A DNA stretch of 64,000 bases from NCBI GenBank assembly GCA_014621425.1, contig JAANBB010000027.1:62138-126137 (forward strand), in the 5' to 3' direction. Within the stretch, counting starts at the first letter, position 1. Each line of letters starts with the position of its first letter. The stretch is from Cylindrodendrum hubeiense (taxonomy: Eukaryota; Ascomycota; Sordariomycetes; Hypocreales; Nectriaceae). A program made the position numbers and the translations under genes. Under the pieces are notes generated by a model that saw only the letters and a program-made list of their open reading frames with translations, was not told the DNA's origin and searched no databases. This document shows positions 37,114 through 47,541 of the stretch, in pieces.

Positions 37114-38126
37114 CTAAACACGGACATCACCCCAATAATACGTCCAAATATCTAGCCCGAGGAAGTCATCCTTGTACATCCCAGCTACTTCATCATTCGC
37201 TGCACCAGCACAAACCAATAAAGGCATAAAATGGTCGGCAGCGCCACGTGGGTGCATGTCATAGCTGTGAATGAGATTTCTCCACCCCTCCAGTACCGCT
37301 ACCCTGTCTTGCCTCTTCTCTTTTGTCACCATGGCTGTCAGCGCCACATTCCATTCGCTCACGATCTTGGCCATCTTTGTGGGTGCCCTCTGATCGCTCA
37401 ACATCATTGGAACCACTACCCTATTGTTGTGGATAGACGCGAAGCCAGATCCTAAAATGGCAATGTTGGAATCGCGAAGTTTCGAAAGCGCACGACCCAT
37501 ACGAAGATGTTCCGCAGCGTCTTCAGAGAGAAGAATGGATAGCTGAATAATGGGGATATCCGCGGCGGGATTGATCAGCATGAAGGGTATGAAGACGCCA
37601 TGATCCCAACCTAGAATATTCCGCTCATCAGTTTCCCGTTGTGAATCACTTTTTTTCCCCCGTGTAACATGCAGTCGCATGAACGATATCAGGATGCAAT
37701 ATTCACTCACCTCGTCTTGTATTGAGAACAGGTGCCAATCCCTCTTCTGCAAGAACCTTCCTGACATCTTCGGCGATGATAGATGATCCTGGCGCATCAT
37801 ACTTTAGCCTGTAGGCTTCGCGTGGGAGGCCACCGTAGTCGAAGTAGAGGTCATGGTGGTCAGCGGAGGAGACGGTAGGCTGGGTTTCGGACCAGTGGGC
37901 CGTGACGCAGACGATGGCACGTGGTGCTTCCGGGGTTCCAAGCTTGAGGATCTTGGGGACTCGGTTTTTTAGGGAGTAGACGATGTCTTTATGACCCGGT
38001 CCGCCGATGACAGGAAGAGGGCCTATGAAATCATGGTTAGCGTGCAGTCTTGGTCGTCTCGGCTGAGACGAGGCGTTGCAACAAACCTCCTCCGTGTGAG
38101 ATGCAGACGACTGACGCGCGGATCAT
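37114..38126 (-). CDS. LigB-type extradiol dioxygenase (4,5-DOPA dioxygenase-like)
   Basis: A 282-aa protein of the class III extradiol dioxygenase (LigB/DODA) family. Exons 38126-38087, 38022-37711 and 37610-37114. The metal-binding histidines appear at S-H11-G-G, T-A-H56-W and W-D-H121-G-V-F-x-P, and the later P-R-G-A-A-D-H244-F-M-P-L-L-V segment is also typical. The family opens catecholic rings with O2 and Fe(II) or zinc-like site metal; plant members make betalamic acid from L-DOPA, and fungal ones act on various catechols. The first exon is only 40 nt (start plus S-H-G-G), easily missed. Position before a metallo-beta-lactamase gene on the same strand suggests a shared pathway. Confidence 0.88.
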
Positions 38127-39496
38127 GGCGAATAATGAAGTCCGGACCGGATATTTCAAGATGATTTCTCCTTCCACGCTCCCAAAAGTCCCGTGGAAGC
38201 TCCTTGAATCTCACTTTCTGGATGCGAGTGGCCTTGTGGTTTCAAATACTGTGGGAAATTCTTTGAATCTGGCGCGTTGGTCAACTCGTGTCATTGCTGT
38301 GTTAGCCGAATAAAGGTGAAATTGTCTCACCGCGATTGCCCATGCATGGGATCCAGCCGCGCGGGAGTCTTGTAGGCATCGCAGGCGGCGCGTTGTGGGG
38401 CAACGGCTCGCGATTGTTGTTCGATCCATACAAATGCTAGCTTCTTCCTTTCATCAATGCCAAAGCGCCGCTGACTGTCCGCCATGCTGACTATGGCTAA
38501 TTACAAACTGGAATATACGGTGTCGATGGTGACACCCCATGCCAATGGCTCGCACACGACCAATGAGTTTCAGTGATTGGGCTGAGCTAGATGTCCTTCT
38601 GGCGACGGGCGGCCCTTCAATCGTCCTCGGTTTGTAAGCTTCATGCAGTCCAATGATTGGAACTAGCATTAAGCTACTAAGATTAAGCTCAACCGCGCGG
38701 GGCGTTAGTAATGGGACGCTCCAACTTCCAGCCCCCTTATTCGATGATGCCTCGTCGTCTACTTTTCGGATTCGGTCTCGCATCTTGTCTGCATTCAAGG
38801 TGGGGCAAAAGCGGGTCAGCCGCGCGGGTTCCAGATGTGCTGATCGACAGTAGACCGTCGCACTGTGTCGTCTCCGTCTGCGCATCATGCACGAGAGCGT
38901 TTCCATGACATGTCGCCTCGAAGACTATCCAGCCTGCATGTTTTCCCACATACGAGATGAAATGCTAGCTAAGGCAAGGCACTCCAATATTTAGATTTTT
39001 TAATTTAGATTGCAAACTCGTAAATACACATGCCAAGGAAACATGATTGGCTTACATAGCTTTTACATTCGGCCTTTTACATTCGGTCTTTTATATTCGG
39101 GCTTTTACACTCGGTTCTTTACATTTCGTTTCTTACACCCGGGTCGAACATTGACGGTGAACACGAACACGCACGTCGAGGTAAGGAGAAGCACTGGCTA
39201 ACCCCTTTCGACAACAAAAATCTGATATTGATTTCTAATTGAAATTGAGTTTGGCGTGACGGGACATCGTCCGATCATCAAGGAAGCATGGTAGAGAGCG
39301 TAGTCTTTCCAGAGCGTTGCCCCAGCTCCACAATGACTCTCGTATTGTCGGCCAGAGGAGTATATAATGCAATGTTGAGTGCCACCATGTTGTGTATTCT
39401 TAGCTCAACAACCACGCAATTCCCATTCAGTTCTCACTCATAACAAGACTCACCTATTCTCACTCATAACAAAACTCATCTCTTATCTGCATCACT
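38127..39496. other. Intergenic with a 14-bp minisatellite
   Basis: About 1.4 kb without supported exons apart from the repeat at 39059-39142. It lies between a minus-strand dioxygenase gene and a plus-strand secreted protein gene, so promoters of both are inside. Confidence 0.4.
39059..39142. repeat. Six tandem copies of a 14-bp unit
   Basis: Six successive 14-bp units of the form YCTTTTACATTCGG, the last two more diverged. Only one strand-specific phase is used, so the array is a small minisatellite about 355 bp upstream of the GlcG-like gene start. Confidence 0.85.
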
Positions 39497-40086
39497 ATGA
39501 AGACCGCTTGGGCACTATCTGTAGCGATTGGGGCGGCATTGCTTCCCGACTTCGCATTTTCCATCATCACCAATACTCTGAAAGCTCCCAACGAACGCTT
39601 CGTTCTAAATGCACGACAAGCATTGATAGCTGTTGAGGCTGCGTCTGCTAAGTTAGCCGGGATGAAAAAGTACTGCCGGACTTGTATGACTTTTTATGAA
39701 AACCTATGCTGATGATAGCTTGACTCCACAGCGCCTTCCCTTCTTCCATCGTCGTGGCCGACCCCTACGGTATTCCCATCGCTGTCTTACGTATGGACAA
39801 TGCATTCATTGAGAGTTACGACACCTGTGTCAGAAAGGCCCGTACAGTGAGTCTCTTCAACGGAGCCATCACCTCTGCCGAGTTGGGACCCCTGGTCCAG
39901 CCTGGTAGCGGGGAATACGGCCTCGAAACCACGAACGGCGGCATGTTGCCTATTGCGGGCGCGGTGCCCATCTTCATCAACGGTACTTTCTTTGGCGCCA
40001 TCGGCGTCTGTGGTGGATCCGGGGAGGAGGACGTTAAGGCAGCTACTGCTGGCGTTCGTGCTGTCGGCGGCACATTGACGCCGTAA
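39497..40086 (+). CDS. Secreted GlcG/HbpS-like (DUF336) protein
   Basis: A 175-aa protein, exons 39497-39669 and 39732-40086. A signal peptide (about 22 residues, hydrophobic W-A-L-S-V-A-I-G-A-A-L-L) is followed by a GlcG/HbpS domain: V-V-A-D-P-Y-G-I-P-I-A-V-L-R-M-D-N-A, a helix with K-A-R-T-V-S, the G-G-M-L-P-I-A-G-A-V-P-I strand, and the family-typical G-A-I-G-V-C-G-G-S-G-E-E-D. Bacterial relatives bind haem or take part in glycolate or xenobiotic gene clusters; the role of secreted fungal members is unknown. It lies between the two ring-cleavage dioxygenase genes, which suggests but does not prove a link. Confidence 0.85.
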
Positions 40087-40530
40087 GGCACCTACAGGGG
40101 GTGGTTTTGGGAGGTTCTGGCAGCACGTCTGCGCATGTCCTAGCTTCTAATGCTCAGCTTAACGAATCATCTCGAAGCGTCCACTTGTATTCCCCAGTAG
40201 TTCAGCTACAGCTATTGATACGGGTAGAGCTTCGGGATAGAGATTGGGAGGCATTTTAGAGACAGGCGACGTAATAAACTTAAACAACCCAAAATTTGGC
40301 CACCACAATCCATGAAAGTGAAAGCATATTGATCGCAAGGGAAATGTTTGCTTCGTTAATATCAACAAATTAAGCAAACTCGGCCTTATCTTTCGTTCTC
40401 AGCAACTTTCTTTTCTTCAAAAAAGCGGATTCCAAGGTTGATCTGTTGACAAAGTCTTTGCCTCGGTGGTTAACACTTCCGGGCAATGAATTCGCTCCTG
40501 TATTAGAACCCCAATGACATGGTGACACCA
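40087..40530. other. Convergent intergenic region
   Basis: About 440 bp between the 3' ends of the GlcG-like gene (plus) and the DOPA 4,5-dioxygenase-like gene (minus). Nothing else is supported. Confidence 0.4.
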
Positions 40531-41188
40531 TCAAAATGGCTGATCAAATAGACTCAGATCCAACGGGAACTTCTCGCCCATCCAAATTGCCCTCTCCGAA
40601 TGATCAATTTTACCAACTTCATGCAAAGTCTCGCCTTCCTTGGGCACAACATTTGGGTGAATGAGGGCAGACAGGGGTCCACGCCAAATGGAGAGCCACG
40701 AGACGAAGGCACCAAATTGTGCTGGGGTGAATAGGTTAACCTCGAACATTGCCACTGGATGAGGCCCGATGGGTTTGTCCCAGAACGATTTTACTCCCAG
40801 CTCAGGAACTATCAGTGATCAATCAGCCTGGTTTCATGAGATCGACGTTCTGTCATGACTCACATTCTCTTCGGACACGTTCCCAGAGTTCTTTAGCGTA
40901 CTTCGTCTGCTCGGCATTGGACCGGAGATAGTAGATGTGAATGTCGCTAAATATAAATATTAGGATTTATTTCCAAAGGCCGTGCCATTGGCCGAACTCA
41001 GTTTGAAGGCCAACTTACAAAGCACCCAAGTCGCCCCGGTTAAGCGGGTCGATGAACTGGTCATACGCGTCGCTCAGCTTCTCAGCTGGTAGATTGATGT
41101 ATCTCTTCCCGTCCGCCTGTCTCTCGGTGGGTAAAGGTGGTGCGTTTTCGTACCCAGCCAGTGGAGAGGGATACTTCTGAGTGGCCAT
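40531..41188 (-). CDS. DOPA 4,5-dioxygenase family protein
   Basis: A 176-aa protein in three exons on the minus strand: 41188-41019, 40946-40864 and 40808-40531. It matches the small DOPA_dioxygen family (type enzyme: Amanita DOPA 4,5-dioxygenase). Visible features: F57-D-I-H60-I-Y-Y near the front, W-D-K-P-I-G-P-H-P-V-A-M-F-E-V-N, a W-R-G-P-L-S-A-L-I-H-P-N segment, and D-H-S-E-R-A-I-W-M-G-E-K-x-P-L-D-L-S near the end. The family is unrelated in fold to the LigB-type enzyme 2.4 kb to the left. Members cleave L-DOPA or similar catechols, and homologues also occur in bacteria. No signal peptide. Substrate unknown. Confidence 0.88.
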
Positions 41189-44100
41189 TTTGGAGCTGAG
41201 TTTTGGGTCGGGTGAGGTCTGGTAGGTTTAGCGATCGCCCGAGCCAGGGATGAGGATGTTTCAAGAAGGCAGAAATAGAACCTTTAGCCCTCGTTGGAAG
41301 TTATAATGATTTAGTCTGTGCAACGAATGACAGGCCTCGGATTGCGTGATTTTGGAGATTTTGGCTTTACGTAGTTTTAACTCAGCCTCAAGCTGGGGGT
41401 CTGTCGGCACAGCCTATCAACTCAGTCAAAGCTTGGGATTGCTCGCAGCTACGCGGAAAGCGGGCGGTCGGGCATGGCAGAATCAGAACTGAGAGGTGCT
41501 TCGGAAAGGTGGGATACCGGACAGTGTGGCGTGATACATGCGTAAGGTGGGATACCGGAGACTGTGGCCTGATATGTTCGTTTTTATGGAATGAGACGAA
41601 TACACATAGAGCGGAATGTCCCGATACTCTCGTATCCAGTCCGAAAAATGAGGGCTTTCATTAAATGAGCTCATCTAACCTTCAGTGATAGTTCACACCA
41701 TTAAATACAGACTCGGGGTAAGTGCTTATTGTCGAACAACGCCCGAGTAATTCCCTCAGTGTCAATGACCTCATTATATATGAGCCTCTTCCAACATGAA
41801 TACGAAGCAGAATTGGCAATCGAAAGTACTTTCGCGCTCACGGCTAGACAATGTAATATACACAGGACAACTATCGACACCATAACATGTTACAGCTTAA
41901 ACAAGCTCAAGGGACTCAATAACTCACCCATTCGTAACACAGACCCAGAAATGACAGAGGGATACAACATTAGCACAGTAAAGATGCCAGTCGTCCCAAA
42001 AGGGACGGATTCGTGGCTCTGCCATTCCCAGACGTCATACACTTAACGCAAATAAAAGCAAGACAGCGAGGAAAGCCACATAGTGTAAAATGATCTCTAG
42101 TCATGAATTATGACCGCCACAAGTAAATTCGAACGTTTTACCCGATAGCAATGTTTTCAGATGAAGGATTGCTTGTTGGGACTGCCCAACCGACTGCAAA
42201 GGGATGGAATTCAAGTAAATCAAGGTCTACCTGTGATGCAGCCAACTATAAATAGATTAAGCGAACAGATCAATCAGAGAATCAGTAGAGTAGAGAGTAG
42301 ATGTTAGAGTTGGATTAGATGTTAGTAGTCCTGGGGATATAATTTTAGCCAGTGGACAAATATTACTGGGATTAGAAACTAGACATGATAAAACAAAATA
42401 TGTTCGAACATATTCATCTCCTCGGATCCGAGACGCATTGTCCCGGCCGACTGGTAGCAAAAATGCGGGACCCGGAAAACTGCGGGGAGCGTGCATGAGA
42501 GAATGTGTCTGATCAACTTGTAGGGCTACCGAGAAAGGTTGGCTTTTTCACAGTTTCGCTTTGATGTCGTCGGGGGGTTCACTATTTGATTGCAAATAAT
42601 GTAGATAGTACATCAACTTACCCTAAATGGGACCTGAGTGTCATCGTATCGACTATGTCTATTGGCATACTAGTCGACAATCAAACTATTTATATTCAGG
42701 GAACTCAATAGTTTATTAATAGAATTTGAAATGGACCCATCAACTAAGGCATGCTATATAGTCACTGATCAGATATCCAGCTCTTGAGACAGACGCTAGA
42801 GTCTGGACGAGAGTAAGGACATACCCACCCGGATATTGATCTCGTCAGCGTTGTTGTCCGGGTTGGTTTCAAGGAGAACAACGATTTGGTTATGTTGAAG
42901 ATTGAACGCTCAACTATCACGACGTATGTTTTGGACTCCTTACCCCCCGGCTGACCATTGATCCACTCAGTACTTGTTGATAGTGGTGATGCAATATGCT
43001 TGGTTGTTGTTTATGTCAGAAGCAGTATAGACCATTATTATACTACGCATTGGTGGAGTGATCATTACCTTTTGCCGTAGCCGGCAATGCGACAGTTTAC
43101 AGTTCTGACGCAAGGCTAACACAGACTAGGGCTGGGGATGTTGCACGACACACTATTGGCTACGATGTACCCTGCACAACATACGACGATGAGTGGATAA
43201 ATATCCCCACTATTTCATGGTAAGGGAATCTTCGCCGTGCATTGGAGCGTTCTTACAATCGGTGTGGTATCCTGAAGGGCAAAAATTATGACATAGATTA
43301 AGCAGAATCAAGATCTAGTAGTTTCCGGCAACGGCGGGGCTCAGGGAAGCTCCCGCCACAACAGTGACGCGAGTGGTGGTAAGATAGGCCAGAATGCGTA
43401 CCCACCAACATGAAAACAGTCGTAGGGCGGTAGCATCCGGGATCTTGTAGCATCTGGGTATCGGGATCGCAACCACACAACAACCACATAAGTAATCAGT
43501 AATCTGAATCTAGTCACAGGTGATGATATCCCGGATAATAGTTGTCACCACATAATTGGGCCAAATAATTAGAATTAAAGCTGTGCTGGCGCCTGAGCAG
43601 GATCCCGCCCCTCAAAGCAACACGATAGATTCTGGGTCTGGTTGGAAAATTTGTAAAAGTATGAGGACCCGAGTGAACGGAGAGACCAGCCCTGTCTTAT
43701 ATATCCATGGTACCTGGTAAGCTCACGTGTCAATCCTTGCCAGTCTACCAAATCCACTTAACACAGTGGGTATGATTAGTTCGGCTGGGGAGCTTTGGTT
43801 CATACCCTAGAGCAATTCGAGTAAGCCACTTATTCGACCGTGGTGGTCTTTTTTTAGGCGGAATAACTGCATTAGTTACTTAAAGATTGAATTATTTATT
43901 CTTATGATCTTATACCTACTTTAATATTTCAATTGTTCATTACCGCACAACAATCTTTGGTTGGGGGAGTTATTTAAGGATGACAAACTGGTAATGTGAC
44001 CAAATCTTTTGGGGTTTCGACTTCCGTTTCCACATAAGTCCGTTACTTCCAATGCTAAACTATATTCATCAGGCTGTTAAAACCCGAGTGATCCGCCTAC

Positions 44101-44400
44101 GGAATATTGTTGCACCACATGTGTATTGATGTAAACCTGTCAAATGCTACGTACGGAGCTTCAAAACAGAAGCGTATTGGATCAAGCCCGTGTATGGTCA
44201 ATGCGAACAAGTGGGCCTGGGGTCAAAGACAGAAACCAAGCCAATCACGCAGGGTTTACGAAGAGAGATGAACGCGAGCCGAATAAGGGGATTGGAAAGG
44301 TCCAAATTGGAGATGTTTGGATTGGTAACCCATGACTGATGGTGTCTTGATGAGGTGTCGTGACAGGGTGGTGCGTTCGGTGTTTTGACGGAATTACGGC
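41189..44400. other. AT-rich gene-free stretch
   Basis: About 3.2 kb with many stops in all frames. A 38-bp unit is repeated twice in tandem at 41506-41581. I see no terminal repeats or transposon protein remnants, although the base composition is like that of decayed repeats. Confidence 0.45.
41506..41581. repeat. Two tandem copies of a 38-bp unit
   Basis: Units 41506-41543 and 41544-41581 share AAGGTGGGATACCGGA, then a block ending CTGTGGC or GTGTGGC, then TGATA. They differ at a few positions. Unknown origin. Confidence 0.75.
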
Positions 44401-47400
44401 AATATACAGAGAGGGACTACAAGACTCCAGCTCTCGGTAAATATTGCCTTGTTGTCCAATTTGTCGATGTTAGCCTGGGCACCCTCATTTGCCCGTTTGT
44501 TGGACAAGCCGGCAGCTTTCCGAGGCTTCCCCCCGTATAGCAGGCCCCCTCTGGCGCAGCGTCCACCCTCGGGCCCCAAACGAGCAACCAGTGACCATTG
44601 TAACGGGCCGAGCAGCATTTTGCACGTCACGAGCCGCTGGGGCGCAATATGAATTTGCAAGATTTTCTTTCGCGGCGCGCAAGGGTGGGCGAGGATTCCA
44701 GGGTGGGCGGTGGGGCCTCGGTCGGACTTACTGTGGAGCCATGGTGCCAGATGGAGTGATGGAGTGCCAGATGGGACGCCAGAATGGGGCGCGGGCATGC
44801 GCGGGCGTTGCTGTTATAACCGCTAGAATAGGGTTTCGAAATTCAGGACGGGGTAACTCGGGGGAGCTGGAGTAGGATGGAGCAGGATATGGAGCAGGAT
44901 ATGGAGCAGCATGGAGCAGAAATAGAGCACGCCTGGTGCGTGTCGCCCTCGCCAGATCCAGTTTTCGCCCACCACGGGCACCAATGGCCACAGAGCGGGT
45001 AAGAGTTTTCGTGGGAGATCTCGGGGAACTCCAGGACTCCGGAGAAAGAGACCCCTATGCGTGCTGTTCGTGGAGAAGAATGGGGGAATAAGGAATGGGG
45101 AGCAATGGGGAGTGAGAAGTGACCTGATGGTTTACGCTTGATCGGGCTGCTCTCGTGGGCTCCAGTTACACAATCTAATGTTTTTGTTCTGCAACGGGTA
45201 GTTTTTTCTTCTTTGCCCTTCTCCCCATTTCTTTTTCCATATACTCGAGCCATCTACTATCTAAGTCACTGCGTGTAGGTGAAATGGTTCCGTAGATGCA
45301 CCCGGGATACAACAACCAGGATGCACCGCCATGCACCGTCTCGGGCAAACTCCCATCTCAGTGGCCAGACAAGGCAGCGCTCGGCGATGGATGGCACGTC
45401 AATCCATCGATCGGGCCAGCTGCATGGGGCATAGCGACCGCTGACGGACAGCGAGCATCGGCTTGGCGTGTTCATGCGCCGGCGGCCCCAAGGCGGTTTT
45501 GCCTAGCGTTCGCCGCCCCTGCGGGCTCTCAATCACCGATAATGACGTCCCGGCCCGCTCGCGTGCATGGCAGGGCGATACGCGCGCACGCGATACAGTG
45601 CCGCTTCTCCGGCGCCATGGGAGCTTGGCTTGGCTGTCGCGATGCCAAGTCGCAAGCTCCCGTGGGCCGTCGACGACAGCTTCAGACGGAACGCGAGCCT
45701 CGCTCACCAGGTGGAAATGTGCCCCTTTCCCCCCTCTGCTGCTCCACGGCGGCGCGGGGTTGTCCACGCAGCAGGGTGCAGAGAAATTGACGAGTTCTGG
45801 GGTTTGTGGGTATCGCGGCGGGCCTCTGCTCGGTCTCTGGCTCGGAGGCACTCTTCGTGACCGTGGGTCCGCGCTGGGCCATGGAGTTGCTGACAGGAGG
45901 AAGCTGCTGCTAGTGTGTGTGACAGCCCGCCGGAAGGCCTGAAGAAGCTGCCCCCCGTCTCTACGAGAAGGCCGAATGTTCCGAAACCCCAAACTTCTCC
46001 CCCGGGTTGTGCACGAGGGCAGCAGGAGCTGGGGATCTCCGCAGGAATAGAGAGGGTTTGGAGTATGGGGAGGTGAGGGAGTGGTGCCAATGCAGAAACG
46101 CAGCGAGGCCATCTCGGTCAATTACAGCGACCCATGCAGTGGTAGCGCGCTGAGTACGACCGAAAACCCACCCGTTTGGATCCTCTCCCAGGGCCCGTCC
46201 AGGGGCCTCCCGGGCCTGCGCCAGGGAGATACCCAGCGCGCGAGCGCAGGACTGGCAAACTGGGAGCCGCACGGGGGCGTGTGAGTGGCCGGCGTCTATT
46301 TTGCGGTGGGAATAGCGAGTGATGTGCATCGGTGCGGCGCCGAGTAGGGCCGTAGAGGAGGAGGAGGAGTGCGATAGCAAGATGCATCCCCTTCCAGCAG
46401 GTCGGTGATGATCGTGGGCTGGTCGACGGCCTCCTCTCCAGTGCCAGTCCGGTCTCGTGATGGACAGACAGGCAAAAGGCCTTGCCGGTCAGGTGAAGTC
46501 CCGGGAATACGGGAACGAACGACAGGCTCCGAGCGACAGGCTCCGAACGGGCAGCAGACTCTCTCTCGCCCATCTCGCCACGGCCGGGCCCGCCGCTCCA
46601 TTACTAAAAGACCGGCGACCGCGTGGCCTCAGGGCAACGGGCGTGTTCTCGTGGCTCGTGGGTCGCAACGGCCGGCCATACTCGGCGCTTTTCTGGGCGG
46701 CCGGAGTGGGCCCCCCGTCCTCCACTGCCCAGGGCCACGCTGCCGGGACCCGCGAAACCCCACGCGAGATCCCCAGATGCTGGGCCGCATCGCTGGTTTG
46801 CGGGCTGGAGAGTCCTGAACAGGCATTCCTACGCCTTCACACGCCTTCCGGTGCCCTCCAGCCCACGCCCACAGCGCCTGAGACGCACGACGAGACACCC
46901 CACGGGGCACACGTGGTGCCTGTCCTCGGGGCTCCCCACGAGTCCGCCCCAGGGCATCTCCCACTGGAAGCCCACTGAAGCCCAGTGGAGTCCCCTGGAG
47001 CCCACTGTCGACCCAACTGACGGGTCCCCCTCGCCCTCACACCCCCCTCCGCGTCTGTATCTCTCCGTGGCCCATCCACTCCCCGGCGACTTTTCCTGCC
47101 ATTGATACGCACACGGCCCCGTCTGCCAGACTCAAATGGAAGCCGTGATCAAGCTCAAGCTCAAGCATCTGCTTCTGGTGGATACGGCCGGGGAGAACGG
47201 GGTGACCAGCCCCATGTCCTTTTCTCCGGGGTCCCAGCTGGGGAAAGCAAAGCACGGGGTGTGTCCGATGTGGGCGATGGGTCATCCATCAGGTGGCCAT
47301 GGTTGGAAAAAGCTGTACGGAGGACGCCAGCAGACCGGCTCCCGAGTAGTGTCGTCGTCGACAATAAAAGCCCCCGTCCCGCCCGGCCTAATGAAACTGT

Positions 47401-47541
47401 CTTGCTTTCTATATCAGCCTGTCTCACTAGACTACCTCCACTACCTCACTCTTCATACCCGCTTCTACACTTCCACCGTGTCTCTTATCGGATTGACTCA
47501 CCCAATCCAAGAGAAAACCCAACATCCACAAGCCTTCAGCC
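44401..47541. promoter_or_regulatory. GC-rich non-coding island upstream of hexose transporter
   Basis: About 3.1 kb, clearly richer in G and C than the flanking DNA. Many overlapping open frames exist on both strands, as expected from high GC, but their products are Arg/Pro/Ser-rich without any domain. Imperfect 12-bp repeats (ATGGAGCAGGAT type) lie at about 44877-44929. The end next to the transporter looks like a real promoter (separate entry). Confidence 0.5.
47188..47541 (+). promoter_or_regulatory. Core promoter of the hexose transporter gene
   Basis: CreA-type sites (SYGGRG) at 47188-47193 (CCGGGG), 47226-47231 (CCGGGG) and 47238-47243 (CTGGGG). A TATA-like ACAATAAAAG lies at 47361-47370, and a pyrimidine-rich leader precedes the ATG at 47542. 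This is the layout of a strongly expressed, glucose-regulated gene. Sites are predicted by eye only. Confidence 0.45.

Noticed and set aside
38454..38906. 150-codon frame on the minus strand
   Set aside because: His/Arg/Ser-rich product, no domain, antisense to nothing; treated as chance.
45296..46121. Long open frames on both strands in the GC-rich island
   Set aside because: Products are low-complexity and Arg/Pro/Ser-rich, with no splice logic or domain; high GC makes such frames common.
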